A stretch of 21,123 nucleotides of DNA from Dactylosporangium sp. AC04546 (GTDB lineage Bacteria; Actinomycetota; Actinomycetes; Mycobacteriales; Micromonosporaceae). The stretch lies in NCBI RefSeq assembly GCF_022095675.1, contig NZ_JAHYSG010000163.1, positions 1 through 21,123 of the forward strand, given 5' to 3'. The notes under the pieces were generated by a model. That model was not told where the DNA came from, made no database searches, and was given only the letters and a program-made list of their open reading frames with translations. The first letter of the stretch is position 1. Every line of letters starts with the position of its first letter. The position numbers were made by a program, and so were the translations under genes. Below are positions 1 to 7,492 of the stretch, piece by piece.

Positions 1-181
1 GCGGTGCGGCGGGCGGTGCGGCGGGCGGAGGTGACGGCGGCGCGCTGCGTGCCCTGCCGTGTCTCGAGATGGCGTGGCGCGGTGGGTGTGCTGCCTCGAC
101 CTCGCGTGGTGTTGTCGGCGTCACGGTTGGAAAGCGAACGTTCATTCTTGACGCGCCCCGGTCCGGGTCGCATGCTCGAAA
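1..181. other. Edge region without a convincing gene
   Basis: This stretch lies upstream of the first clear gene. Positions 3-26 are two exact copies of the 12-mer GGTGCGGCGGGC (Gly-Ala-Ala-Gly in frame 3), and frame 3 stays open to a TGA at 183-185. It could therefore be the Gly/Ala-rich tail of a gene cut by the window edge. The rest of that frame has no recognisable domain and mixed third-position GC, so I do not call a CDS. Frame 1 and two minus-strand frames are also open but equally featureless. The regulatory region of the next gene starts around 136. Confidence 0.3.
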
Positions 182-199
182 GTGAACGAACGAACGTTC
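136..199 (+). promoter_or_regulatory. Two GAACGTTC palindromes in the promoter of the ABC-2-like gene
   Basis: Perfect 8-bp palindromes GAACGTTC lie at 136-143 and 192-199, 56 bp apart. The second is preceded by GAACGAAC (184-191). A weak promoter, TTGACG (148-153), 17 bp, CATGCT (171-176), sits between them. One palindrome would then flank the -35 and the other would lie near or just after the start point, a classic repressor layout. TetR-family repressors often control this type of membrane gene, but none is visible here, so the regulator is inferred only. Confidence 0.4.
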
Positions 200-217
200 T
201 TTTTAGGGAGACTTCCG

Positions 218-1216
218 ATGGCCCAGCAGCACAGCGCAAGCCGGTCGCCGTGGCCCCGTGTCGGGGCGATCGTGCTCCTGCTCACCGCACTGCTCAGTCT
301 CATCATGATTGCGTTCGCCTGGCCGGCCACGCGGTCGACCGTGCATGACATTCCAGTCGCCGTCGCCGGGCCGCCGCAGGCCACCGGGCAGGTACGGCAG
401 CAGCTCGAGGCCAAGCGGCCCGGTGCGTTCGACCTGGTCGCGGTGGACAGCACGCAGGAGGCCGAGCGGCTGATCCGGGAGCGGGAGGTGTACGGCGCGA
501 TCGACCTCACCAGTGGAAGGCCGCAGCTGATCATCGCCTCGGCCGCCAGCCCGGCCGTCGCGCAGGCGCTGCAGCAGGTCGCCGCGGGGCTCGATCAGTC
601 CGCCACCGCCGTCACCGTGCGCGACCTCGTGCCGCTGCCGGCCGACGACCTGCGCGGGGCCGGGCTCGCCGCCGGTGCGCTGCCGCTCGTGCTCGGCGGG
701 ATCGTCGCCGCCGGGCTGCTCACCAACCTCGTCGTGGGCGTCGCCCGGCGCGTGGCCGGCGCGCTGGCCTTCGCGATCACGGGCGGTCTGGCGCTCGTGG
801 GGATCCTGCAGTACTGGCTGGGCTCCCTCGGCGGCGACTACTGGGCCAACAGCGGTGTGGTGGCGCTGTCCATCGGCGCGACCGCGCTCACGCTGCTCGG
901 GCTGGAGTCGCTGCTCGGGACGGCCGGGCTCGGCATCGGCGCCGGCGTGATGATGCTGCTGGGCAACCCGCTGTCCGGGCTGGCCAGCGCGCCGGAGATG
1001 CTGCCGTCGGGGTGGGGCGCGCTGGGGCAGTACCTCCCGCCGGGCGCCGCCGGCACCCTCCTGCGCAGCAGCGCCTTCTTCGACGGCAACGCCGCCACCC
1101 GGCCCGTCCTCGTGCTCACCGCCTGGGCCGTGCTCGGCCTGCTCCTGGTGGGCGCGTCGGTCCTGCGGGGCCGCCGGTCCGCGCCGGCCGAGGCGCTGGA
1201 GCCCGTCGCCGCGTGA
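218..1216 (+). CDS. ABC-2-like (YhgE/Pip-type) membrane protein
   Basis: This 332-residue integral membrane protein has the layout of ABC-2 type permeases of the YhgE/Pip kind. One N-terminal membrane helix (about residues 14-35) is followed by an extracytoplasmic domain of about 110 residues and then five hydrophobic helices from about residue 150 to 320, ending in a basic tail (RGRR). I see no ATPase motifs and no partner ABC ATPase nearby. The ATG at 218 is chosen because GGGAG (206-210) sits 7 nt before it; an in-frame GTG at 182 would start inside the GAACGTTC operator region and lacks a ribosome site. It appears monocistronic, with a strong hairpin 11 bp after the stop. The substrate is unknown; export of a drug or lipid is possible but unproven. 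Confidence 0.75.
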   Translation: MAQQHSASRSPWPRVGAIVLLLTALLSLIMIAFAWPATRSTVHDIPVAVAGPPQATGQVRQQLEAKRPGAFDLVAVDSTQEAERLIREREVYGAIDLTSGRPQLIIASAASPAVAQALQQVAAGLDQSATAVTVRDLVPLPADDLRGAGLAAGALPLVLGGIVAAGLLTNLVVGVARRVAGALAFAITGGLALVGILQYWLGSLGGDYWANSGVVALSIGATALTLLGLESLLGTAGLGIGAGVMMLLGNPLSGLASAPEMLPSGWGALGQYLPPGAAGTLLRSSAFFDGNAATRPVLVLTAWAVLGLLLVGASVLRGRRSAPAEALEPVAA

Positions 1217-1227
1217 CGCTCAGCGAT

Positions 1228-1261
1228 CTGTGAGGCTCCGGCAGCTGCCGGGGCCTCACAG
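1228..1261 (+). terminator. Hairpin terminator after the ABC-2-like gene
   Basis: Two 17-nt arms (1228-1244 and 1245-1261) form a near-perfect palindrome with one mismatched pair and no loop beyond the central CAGCTG. It starts 11 bp after the TGA at 1214-1216. There is no T-run after it, as is common for high-GC actinomycete hairpin terminators. It could also block readthrough from either side. Confidence 0.6.
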
Positions 1262-1362
1262 CCGGTTGCCAAGGTAGCCGGACCCCGGTGCCAGGAAGCG
1301 CCGGAATCGTTGCTGGCGAGCGGTTCCCGGAGCGGGCCGCCCGACAGCAAGGAGCGACAGCC

Positions 1363-2151
1363 ATGAGCCGCAGCACCGACCAGTCTCCCGCCCCGGTCTG
1401 GGCCACCCCGTCCGAACCGGCCCCGCCGGCCACCGAGTCGCTGCCGGCCCAGAGTGGCGAGGTGATGCCGGCTTACGGAGGCGAGGCGCTGCCGTACGAC
1501 GCGGGCACCGCCGCGTATGGCGCCCAACCACCGGCGGCGGAGACCGCGACCTGGAGCGAGGGCGCGGCGTGGGCGGGTGGTGGTGGGACGGCGCCTCCGT
1601 ACCAGGCCGGGCCCGCCGGAGCGGCGCCGTACCCGGTCGGGCCCGCGGCACCGGCACCGAAGAGGAACTCCAAGGTCAAGGCGGCCATCGTCGGCATCGT
1701 CGCGGCGCTCGTGATCGGCGGCGGCGGATTCGCGGTCATCCAGGCCGCCGGCGACAGCGGCTCGGCCACGCAACAGCAGGCCGGCCCCGGCGGGCCCGGC
1801 GGCATGGGCGGCGGCCAGGGTGCGCCGCAGGGCGGCCAGGGCGGGCCCGGTGGCATGGGCGACGGGTTCGGCGGCGGTACGGCCGGCGGCGTGAACGGCG
1901 CGATGTACGGGGACTTCGTCTCGTCCGACGGCAACGGCGGGTACACGACGCAGCGCCTCCAGAGCGGCACCGTCACCGCCGTCAGCGACACCTCGATCAC
2001 CGCCAAGAGCGCCGACGGCCACAGCACCACGTTCGTCGTGAAGGACGGCACGGCCGTGGCCGACGTCAAGGCCGGCGACACCGTGACCATCGTCGGGACC
2101 GTCGACGGGGACACCGCCACGGCGACGTCCATCGTCGAGACCGGGCAGTGA
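1363..2151 (+). CDS. Membrane-anchored DUF5666-like protein
   Basis: A 262-residue protein. Residues 1-105 are a Pro/Ala/Gly/Tyr-rich, probably disordered cytoplasmic segment ending in a basic patch (PKRNSKVK). One membrane helix follows (about 106-127), then a Gly/Gln/Met-rich linker (135-180), and a C-terminal beta-rich domain (about 200-258). That domain has the SGTVTAV...SITAKSADG...GDTVTIVGTVDG pattern typical of DUF5666. The C-terminal domain would lie outside the membrane; its function is unknown. AAGGAG (1349-1354), 8 nt before the ATG at 1363, fixes the start; an upstream in-frame ATG at 1288 has no such site. The gene's last codons and its stop are the first copy of an 18-bp tandem repeat. 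Confidence 0.7.
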   Translation: MSRSTDQSPAPVWATPSEPAPPATESLPAQSGEVMPAYGGEALPYDAGTAAYGAQPPAAETATWSEGAAWAGGGGTAPPYQAGPAGAAPYPVGPAAPAPKRNSKVKAAIVGIVAALVIGGGGFAVIQAAGDSGSATQQQAGPGGPGGMGGGQGAPQGGQGGPGGMGDGFGGGTAGGVNGAMYGDFVSSDGNGGYTTQRLQSGTVTAVSDTSITAKSADGHSTTFVVKDGTAVADVKAGDTVTIVGTVDGDTATATSIVETGQ

Positions 2152-2205
2152 GTCGAGACCCGGCAGTGAGTCGAGACCGGGCAGTGAGTCGAGACCCGGC
2201 AGTGA
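2134..2205 (+). repeat. Four 18-bp tandem copies of a gene's 3' end
   Basis: Four head-to-tail copies lie at 2134-2151, 2152-2169, 2170-2187 and 2188-2205. The unit reads GTCGAGACCGGGCAGTGA or GTCGAGACCCGGCAGTGA, and the two forms alternate strictly. Alternation suggests one 18-bp duplication, a one-base change, then a 36-bp duplication. Copy 1 encodes the last five residues (VETGQ) and stop of the DUF5666-like protein, so copies 2-4 are untranslated, each with an in-frame TGA. Confidence 0.95.
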
Positions 2206-2247
2206 TCTGCGACGCAAAGCCGAGCGACCGATGGCCGCCGGGTCGTT

Positions 2248-2282
2248 GCTTGTACGAACATAATAGTTGTGGTCGTACAAGC
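2248..2282 (+). promoter_or_regulatory. Inverted-repeat operator over the MFS start, likely MarR site
   Basis: GCTTGTACGA (2248-2257) and TCGTACAAGC (2273-2282) are perfect 10-bp inverted arms with a 15-bp AT-rich spacer. The spacer holds a good -10 (CATAAT, 2259-2264) and the GTG start (2269) of the MFS gene. A regulator bound here would cover both the promoter and the start of translation. The MarR gene ending the same operon is the obvious candidate, giving drug-responsive autorepression. MarR proteins commonly bind inverted repeats of this kind; the pairing is inferred. Confidence 0.7.
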
Positions 2283-3657
2283 ACGTCGCCGGCGGTTGCT
2301 CATCCTCGGGATCTGCTGCATGAGCCTGTTGATCGTCGGGCTGGACAACACGATCGTCAACGTCGCGGCACCGAAGCTGCGCGACGACCTCGACGCCTCG
2401 CTGGAAGGCGTGCAGTGGACGATCGACGCCTACACGCTGGTCATCGCCAGCCTCCTGCTCATGGCGGGCTCGACCGCCGACCGGATCGGCCGGCGCCGGA
2501 CCTTCCTCACCGGGCTCACGATCTTCGTCACCGGGTCGCTGCTGTGCGGGCTGGCGCCGTCGCTGGGCTGGCTGATCGCGTTCCGCGTGCTCCAGGCGAT
2601 CGGCGGCTCGATGCTCAACCCGGTCGCGATGTCCATCATCACCAACGTCTTCACCGACCGGCGCGAGCGTGCCCAGGCCGTGGGCGTGTGGGCCGGCGTC
2701 GTCGGGATCAGCATGGCGCTCGGCCCGGTCGTCGGCGGGCTGCTGGTGCAGTCGGTCGGGTGGCGGTACATCTTCTGGATCAACGTCCCCATCGGGCTGG
2801 CGGCGATCGTCCTCACCGTCCTGTTCGTGCCCGAGTCGAAGGCGCCCCGGCCGCGCCGGCCCGACCTGCCCGGCCAGCTGATCGTGCTGGTCCTGCTGGC
2901 GTCGGCCACCTACGCGATCATCGAGCGGAACTGGATCGCCGGCGTGATCGCGGTGGCCGCGCTGGCCGCCCTGCTCGTGGTGGAGCCGCGCCGGCGTGAG
3001 CCGCTCGTCGACCTGCGGCTGTTCCGCAGCCCGCCGTTCGCGGGCGCGACGCTGACCGCCGTCGCCGTGTTCGGCTCGCTGGCCGGGTTCCTGCTGCTCA
3101 ACGCCATCTACCTGCAGGAGGTGCGCGGGTACACGCCGCTGCACGCCGGTCTGCTGATGCTGCCGGTCGCCGCGGTCACCGTCGTGCTCGGGCCGCTGTC
3201 GGGGCGTCTCGTCGGCAGTCGCGGCCCGCGACCGTCGATGCTCATCGGCGGGGTGGGTGTCGCCGCCGGCGGCGTCATGCTCGCCGGCCTCGGGCCGCAC
3301 ACGTCACTCGCCTGGCTGCTCACCGCGTACTCGCTGTTCGGCGTCGGGTTCGCGATGGTCAACCCGCCGATCACGGTGACCGCGGTGTCCGGGCTGCCGA
3401 CGGAGCAGGCGGGCGTGGCGGCGGCGTTCGCGTCCACGAGCCGGCAGTTCGGCACGATGCTGGGAGTGGCGGTGCTGGGAGCGGTCGTCTCCGCCGGCCT
3501 CGACGGCTCGGCGATGACCGAAGGATTCGTGGCCGCGAGCCATGCGGCCTGGTGGATCGTGGCCGGCTGCGGTGCGGCGGTGGTGGCGATCGGTACGCTC
3601 ACCACCGGGCCGCGGGTGAGGCAGCGGCAACTCGAACCGGAGCTGGCGGATGCCTGA
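2269..3657 (+). CDS. MFS multidrug exporter, DHA2 (EmrB/QacA) type
   Basis: A 462-residue proton-coupled efflux pump of the major facilitator superfamily. It shows the DHA2 first helix (IVGLDNTIVNVAAP), motif A in the 2-3 loop (GSTADRIGRRRTFLTG, about residues 66-81), an antiporter motif C (around GVVGISMALGPVVGG) and the WRYIFWINVPIG segment. Hydrophobic segments fit 12-14 helices. I chose the GTG at 2269 because the first helix needs residues upstream of the internal ATG at 2320. There is no ribosome site, and a -10 box lies only 4 nt upstream, so the message is probably leaderless or nearly so. It overlaps marR by 8 nt, so the two are co-transcribed. Substrate not predictable, likely a hydrophobic drug or own metabolite. 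Confidence 0.9.
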   Translation: MVVQARRRRLLILGICCMSLLIVGLDNTIVNVAAPKLRDDLDASLEGVQWTIDAYTLVIASLLLMAGSTADRIGRRRTFLTGLTIFVTGSLLCGLAPSLGWLIAFRVLQAIGGSMLNPVAMSIITNVFTDRRERAQAVGVWAGVVGISMALGPVVGGLLVQSVGWRYIFWINVPIGLAAIVLTVLFVPESKAPRPRRPDLPGQLIVLVLLASATYAIIERNWIAGVIAVAALAALLVVEPRRREPLVDLRLFRSPPFAGATLTAVAVFGSLAGFLLLNAIYLQEVRGYTPLHAGLLMLPVAAVTVVLGPLSGRLVGSRGPRPSMLIGGVGVAAGGVMLAGLGPHTSLAWLLTAYSLFGVGFAMVNPPITVTAVSGLPTEQAGVAAAFASTSRQFGTMLGVAVLGAVVSAGLDGSAMTEGFVAASHAAWWIVAGCGAAVVAIGTLTTGPRVRQRQLEPELADA

Positions 3658-4063
3658 CACGGAAGCGGCGGCGCGGGCCTGGCGCGCGCTGCGGGCGCTC
3701 GTGCTCGACCAGTACGACCGCCGCAAGGAGGTCTGCGAGGCGCTCGGTATGAGCTTCGTGCGGGTCAAGGCCCTGCGCCGGATCGCCGGCGGTGCGGTCA
3801 CGCTGCGCGAGCTGGCGGCCGACCTGCAGACCGACGCGCCCTATACGACGCTGGTCGTCGACGATCTCGAGCGACGGGGCCTGGTCCGGCGCGCGCCGCA
3901 CCCGACCGATCGCCGGGCCAAGCTCGTCATCGTCACGGAGGCTGGGCAGGCGGCGGCGGCTCGTGCGGAGGGCTTGCTCAACGAGCCGCCACCGCCCCTG
4001 CTGGCACTCGACGCGGGGGACCTGGCGCAGCTGAACGACATCATCGATCGGCTGCGCCGCTGA
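3650..4063 (+). CDS. MarR-family transcriptional regulator
   Basis: A 137-residue winged-helix regulator. The core runs from KALRRIAGG through the recognition segment (LRELAADLQTDAPYTTLVVDDLERRGLV) to the wing (RRAPHPTDRRAKLVIVTEAG), which is the standard MarR fold; outer helices would form the dimer interface. Its ATG lies inside the end of the MFS gene (8-nt overlap), which indicates translational coupling. By analogy with other marR-exporter operons it probably represses its own operon through the inverted repeat at 2248-2282 and releases DNA on binding a ligand. The 3' end overlaps the convergent small gene by 23 nt. Confidence 0.88.
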   Translation: MPDTEAAARAWRALRALVLDQYDRRKEVCEALGMSFVRVKALRRIAGGAVTLRELAADLQTDAPYTTLVVDDLERRGLVRRAPHPTDRRAKLVIVTEAGQAAAARAEGLLNEPPPPLLALDAGDLAQLNDIIDRLRR

Positions 4064-4298
4064 GCGACGGCGCCAGAGCGCGGGCGCACAGTTCACGCGC
4101 CCACTGAATCCGGTCCAGGGCGACGTCCGGACGATCGCCGAACACCTCGGCCGCGCGGGCGTAGCACTCGTCGGGACCGAGCTGCTCAAGTGTGCGGTCC
4201 ACGGTCTCGCGAACCGTCTTGTCGTCGAGGGAGGTCTTGGGGGCTTCGGAGACGAACAGTGCCATGCACAGCACCGGGTCGACCGGGCAGATCGTCAT
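4041..4298 (-). CDS. Small unknown protein, 85 residues
   Basis: I do not recognise this protein. It is acidic and mostly helical in appearance (DDKTVRETVDRTLEQLGPDECYARAAEVFGDRPDVALDRIQWAREL), with four cysteines and no signal or membrane segment. The reading frame has high third-position GC, and AGGTGA lies 6 nt before the ATG at 4298, which together support a real gene. A near-copy of the ribosome-site region (GTGGATCACCTG at 4300-4311, GTGGATTACCTG at 4324-4335) lies upstream. It converges on marR and shares its last 23 nt with it. It sits downstream of the histidine kinase on the same strand, but a large hairpin separates them. Confidence 0.6.
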   Translation of the reverse strand: MTICPVDPVLCMALFVSEAPKTSLDDKTVRETVDRTLEQLGPDECYARAAEVFGDRPDVALDRIQWARELCARALAPSLSGAADR

Positions 4299-4373
4299 GG
4301 TGGATCACCTGTTCAGACGGGGTGTGGATTACCTGCAACCACACTCGCTCGCCGCGTGATCCGGGACACCGAC

Positions 4374-4425
4374 GCCAGCCGGATTCCCCGGCTGCGGGTT
4401 TCCGCACCCGCAGATACCGGCTGGC
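4374..4425 (-). terminator. Nested hairpin after the histidine kinase gene
   Basis: Outer arms GCCAGCCGG (4374-4382) and CCGGCTGGC (4417-4425) enclose inner arms CTGCGGGT (4392-4399) and ACCCGCAG (4406-4413) around a 6-nt loop; all are perfect. The structure starts 13 bp past the stop of the minus-strand kinase gene. There is no T-run. Termination is the likely role, though it also lies upstream of the small 85-residue gene and could affect that message. Confidence 0.6.
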
Positions 4426-4438
4426 CTCCATAGCCAAG

Positions 4439-6349
4439 TCACCCGCCATCACCCTCATCGGGCGCTGCCGCCAGCGGGACGGTGATGCTCAGGGTGGTAC
4501 CGCGGCCCTGCCGGCTGGCGATGTGCAGGCTGCCGCCAAGCGTGGCGACGCGGTCGGCCAGCCCGACGAGGCCGGTGCCTGTGTCCGGGTCCGCCCCGCC
4601 GACACCGTCGTCCTCGATGGACAGCTCCAGCCGGCCGTGGGCGACGGCCGCGCGCACACAGATGAGCGTCGCCCGCGCGTGCCGGATCGCGTTGGTCAGC
4701 GCCTCGGCGACCACGTAGTACACGCCGACCTCGATCTTGGTGTCCAGCCGGTCCGGCAGCGCCAGCTGCACCTCCACCGGTACCGGCGAGCGCCGGCCGA
4801 GCGACTTGATCGCCGGTACCAGACCCCCCTCGGAAAGGATCGAGGGGTGGATGCCGCGGGCCAGTTCGCGCAGCTCGTCGATCGCCTGGGACAGGTCGTC
4901 GCCCATCGTGTGCATGCGGTCCTGCACACCGCCGCTCACCTGGGTCTCGGTCGAGCGCAGCGCCAGCAGCAGCGCGATGAGCCGCTGCTGGGTGCCGTCG
5001 TGCAGGTCACGTTCGATCCGGCGGCGGCTCTCGTCGGTCGCGGCGACCACGCGCGCCCGCGACGCGGTGAGGTCGGCGCGCGCCTGCGAGTTGGCGATCG
5101 CGCTGGCCACCAGGTCGGTGAACTCCGCCGCGCGCATCGCGTCCTGGTGCTCCAGCGCGCGGTCGGACGTCGACAGCGCCTTCAGCGCGCCCCAGGTGCG
5201 GCCAGCCACGATGATCGGCGCGCCGATCGCCGAGCGGATCGAGGTGTCGCCGAACTCGCGGGCGAGGAAGTCGGCGCTCTGGTCGCCCTCCATGCGGACC
5301 GGACGACCGGAGAGCATCACCTGACCGGCGATCCCGTGGCCCTGGAGCTCGACCTGGCCGAGCGGGATCCGGTGGGTCGGGTCGAAGCTCCAGCTCGCCA
5401 CGACCGTGCCGACGTTCTCGTCCGCCTCGAATCGCACCAGTACCGCGGCGTCCGCCCCGAACAGCTTCCCGGCCTCCTCGGTGACCGTGGCGAACACGTC
5501 CCCGGCCGGCCGCCCGCGGGCCGCCACCGTCGCCACCCGGCGTAACGCCGCCTGCTCGGCCGCCACCGTGCCGAGCGTCTCGCGGCTGCGCTCCAGCGCG
5601 CTCACCATCGAGTTGAACGTCCGCTGCATCTTGCCGATCTCGACCGGCGCGCTGGTGTCGACCCGGACGGTCATGTCGCCGCCGGCCACCTTGTCGGCGG
5701 CGGTCACGAGCCGGTGCAGCGGCCGCACGACCACGACGGCGAGCGAACGGGTCAGGATGGCCACCGCGAGCAGCGAGGTGGCGAACCCGGCGATGCCGGC
5801 GATCACCGCCCGCTGGCCGGCGCGGTTCGCGTCGGCGCGCATGTCGTCGACGATCTTCCGCTGGGCCACGGTGAACTCGTCGAACTCTCCGCGCAATGCG
5901 GCCACGCTCTTCTGGCCGTTTGTGATTGATTGGGAGTCGATGTTCGTCGGGTCGGCGCCGTCGTCGGTGAGGGCGGCGTCGGCGTACGTGTCGAGGTACG
6001 CGGTGACGTCGCTGTTGAGCGTCGTGACCCGCGCGGCCTGCGCCGGATCACCCGAGACGGAGGAGGCGAGCTCCTGCTGGCGCAGCGGGATCTGCTGCTG
6101 CGCATGGATCCAGGGCTCCAGCAGTGTGCGGTCGTGCGTGAGCGCGTAGCCGCGCCGGCCCGCCTCCACGTCGAGCACGAGCCGTTCGAGGGTGTTCGCG
6201 GCGGACACGGCTCGCTCGGCGCGGGTGACGACGAGGACGGAACTGCGCAGCTGGTACACGGAGAAGAGGATCGTGGCGAACGCGGTGCTGATCATCAGGG
6301 TGAACAACATGCATGTCACCCCGAGCCGGACGGTCAACCCCCCGCGCAT
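4439..6349 (-). CDS. Sensor histidine kinase (CHASE3-HAMP-GAF-HisKA_3-HATPase)
   Basis: A 636-residue membrane kinase of the NarL-type family. Order: helix 1 (8-31), CHASE3-like sensor domain (about 38-178, with the RRGYALTHD motif), helix 2 (181-207), HAMP (208-260), GAF (about 281-425), HisKA_3 dimerisation domain with phospho-acceptor His450 (RDLHDGTQQRL), and an ATPase domain with the N box around Asn553 (EALTNAIRHA) and a DDGVGG...GTGLVGL lid. It should phosphorylate the divergent response regulator. The start at 6349 preserves helix 1 but has no clear ribosome site; an internal ATG at residue 14, preceded by GGGGTGAC, is the alternative. The gap to the response regulator start is only 41 bp. 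Confidence 0.88.
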   Translation of the reverse strand: MRGGLTVRLGVTCMLFTLMISTAFATILFSVYQLRSSVLVVTRAERAVSAANTLERLVLDVEAGRRGYALTHDRTLLEPWIHAQQQIPLRQQELASSVSGDPAQAARVTTLNSDVTAYLDTYADAALTDDGADPTNIDSQSITNGQKSVAALRGEFDEFTVAQRKIVDDMRADANRAGQRAVIAGIAGFATSLLAVAILTRSLAVVVVRPLHRLVTAADKVAGGDMTVRVDTSAPVEIGKMQRTFNSMVSALERSRETLGTVAAEQAALRRVATVAARGRPAGDVFATVTEEAGKLFGADAAVLVRFEADENVGTVVASWSFDPTHRIPLGQVELQGHGIAGQVMLSGRPVRMEGDQSADFLAREFGDTSIRSAIGAPIIVAGRTWGALKALSTSDRALEHQDAMRAAEFTDLVASAIANSQARADLTASRARVVAATDESRRRIERDLHDGTQQRLIALLLALRSTETQVSGGVQDRMHTMGDDLSQAIDELRELARGIHPSILSEGGLVPAIKSLGRRSPVPVEVQLALPDRLDTKIEVGVYYVVAEALTNAIRHARATLICVRAAVAHGRLELSIEDDGVGGADPDTGTGLVGLADRVATLGGSLHIASRQGRGTTLSITVPLAAAPDEGDGG

Positions 6350-6390
6350 GGAGGGTGTCTACCCAGCAATGCGGGGATATGTTGGATTTG

Positions 6391-7077
6391 ATGGCATTCG
6401 AAGGTAGCGCGGCGCTCCAGCTGCGGGTGGTGATCGCCGACGACGACGTCCTGCTGCGCGAAGGGCTGGCCAGCCTGCTGGACCGGCACGGCTTCAGCGT
6501 GGTCGGGCTGGCTGACGACGGCAACCACCTGCTCGAGCTGGTCGAGAAGACCTCACCGGACCTGGCGATCGTCGACATTCGCATGCCGCCGACGCACACC
6601 ACCGAGGGGCTCGCCGCGTCACGCGAGATCCGGCTTCGGTTCCCGCGCGTGGCGCTGCTCGTCCTGTCCGCGTTCGTCGAGGTGGAGCACGCCATCGAGC
6701 TGCTCGCCAGTGGCGAGCGCATCGGCTACCTCCTCAAGACGCGCGTCACCGACGTCGAGGAGTTTCTGGAGACGCTGCACCGGGTGCACGACGGCGGCAC
6801 GGTCGTCGACCCGGCCGTCGTGCAGGAGCTCGTCGCCGCGCACCGCCGGCGCGACCCGCTCGACGTGCTGAGCCCGCGTGAGCGGGAGGTGCTGGCACTG
6901 ATGGCCGAGGGGCGGTCGAACGCGGGCGTGGCCAAGGAGCTGTGGGTCACCGAGGGCACGGTCGAGAAGCATGTGCGCTCGATTCTGACCAAGCTCGACC
7001 TGCCGGAGACCGACGACACGCACCGGCGCGTCCTCGCGGTCCTCACGTTTCTCGAAGCCGCCTCAACATCGATGTGA
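6391..7077 (+). CDS. NarL/LuxR-family response regulator
   Basis: A 228-residue regulator. The receiver domain shows the acidic pocket (IADDDVLL, 15-22), phospho-acceptor Asp62 (AIVDIRMPP), Ser93 and Lys116 (GYLLK). A C-terminal LuxR-type helix-turn-helix covers about 157-205 (LSPREREVLALMAEG...GTVEKHVRSILTKL). It is the natural partner of the divergent HisKA_3 kinase. The start is uncertain: ATG 6391 is used, while ATG 6379 and GTG codons at 6427 and 6430 are in frame, and none has a good ribosome site. The 3' end overlaps the convergent receiver gene by 35 nt. Confidence 0.88.
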   Translation: MAFEGSAALQLRVVIADDDVLLREGLASLLDRHGFSVVGLADDGNHLLELVEKTSPDLAIVDIRMPPTHTTEGLAASREIRLRFPRVALLVLSAFVEVEHAIELLASGERIGYLLKTRVTDVEEFLETLHRVHDGGTVVDPAVVQELVAAHRRRDPLDVLSPREREVLALMAEGRSNAGVAKELWVTEGTVEKHVRSILTKLDLPETDDTHRRVLAVLTFLEAASTSM

Positions 7078-7399
7078 TCGTGCAGGCCGACAGCTGGTTC
7101 TTCGGCACGTAGCCGATCGCGCCGCTGGGTCCCACGAGCTCCTCGACGTCGTCCGGCGCGAGGCTGGACACCATGATCACGGGTCGCGGCGCCAGCTTGG
7201 CGGCGAGATCGAAGCCGCTCTCGGTGCCGAGGCCGACGTCCACCAGTACCACATCTGGATCATGTTCGTCGATCACCCGCATCGCCTGACGGCTGTCCGC
7301 CGCATCGGCCACCACCGCCAGGCCTTGTGTGGTCAGGAGGCGACGCGCGCTGGCCCGGAAGCGTTCGGAGTCGTCGACAATGACGCAGCGGACCGCCAT
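7043..7399 (-). CDS. Receiver-only (CheY-like) protein
   Basis: A 118-residue stand-alone receiver domain with the full phosphorylation set: Asp9/Asp10 (IVDDSERF), Asp54 (VVLVDVGLG), Ser78/Ser79 (IMVSS) and Lys100 (GYVPK). There is no output domain; the protein ends right after the last receiver helix. It may act as a phosphate sink, a phosphorelay step or a protein-binding switch for the neighbouring kinase and regulator. Its end lies within the last 35 nt of the convergent response regulator gene. Truncation of a former NarL-type regulator is possible, because the overlap replaces any linker, but the sequence shows no helix-turn-helix remnant. Confidence 0.82.
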   Translation of the reverse strand: MAVRCVIVDDSERFRASARRLLTTQGLAVVADAADSRQAMRVIDEHDPDVVLVDVGLGTESGFDLAAKLAPRPVIMVSSLAPDDVEELVGPSGAIGYVPKNQLSACTITSMLRRLRET

Positions 7400-7451
7400 G
7401 CCTCCACCTTGCCAGTTCGAAGGGTGGTCTGACGTTGCAGCTAACGGGAAA

Positions 7452-7475
7452 GGCCACCCGTGGCGGCGGGTGGCC
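7452..7475 (-). terminator. Hairpin terminator after the DUF1996 gene
   Basis: GGCCACCCG (7452-7460) and CGGGTGGCC (7467-7475) form a perfect 9-bp stem with a 6-nt loop. On the minus strand it is followed by TTTCCCG, and it sits 17 bp past the TAA of the DUF1996 gene. It insulates the downstream receiver gene. Confidence 0.7.
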
Positions 7476-7492
7476 CTCCCAGCTTCATCGAG

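Noticed and set aside
838..3300. An 820-codon open frame on the minus strand
   Set aside because: It lies opposite three well-supported genes and has a Gln/Arg/His/Asp-rich, domain-free composition typical of antisense frames in high-GC DNA. It includes the translated 18-bp repeats (PGLDSL units), which only mirror the noncoding repeat.
6349..6391. Long N-terminal extension of the response regulator from 6313
   Set aside because: The extension (SPRAGRSTPRAWRV) overlaps the divergent kinase gene's start and is not part of a receiver fold.
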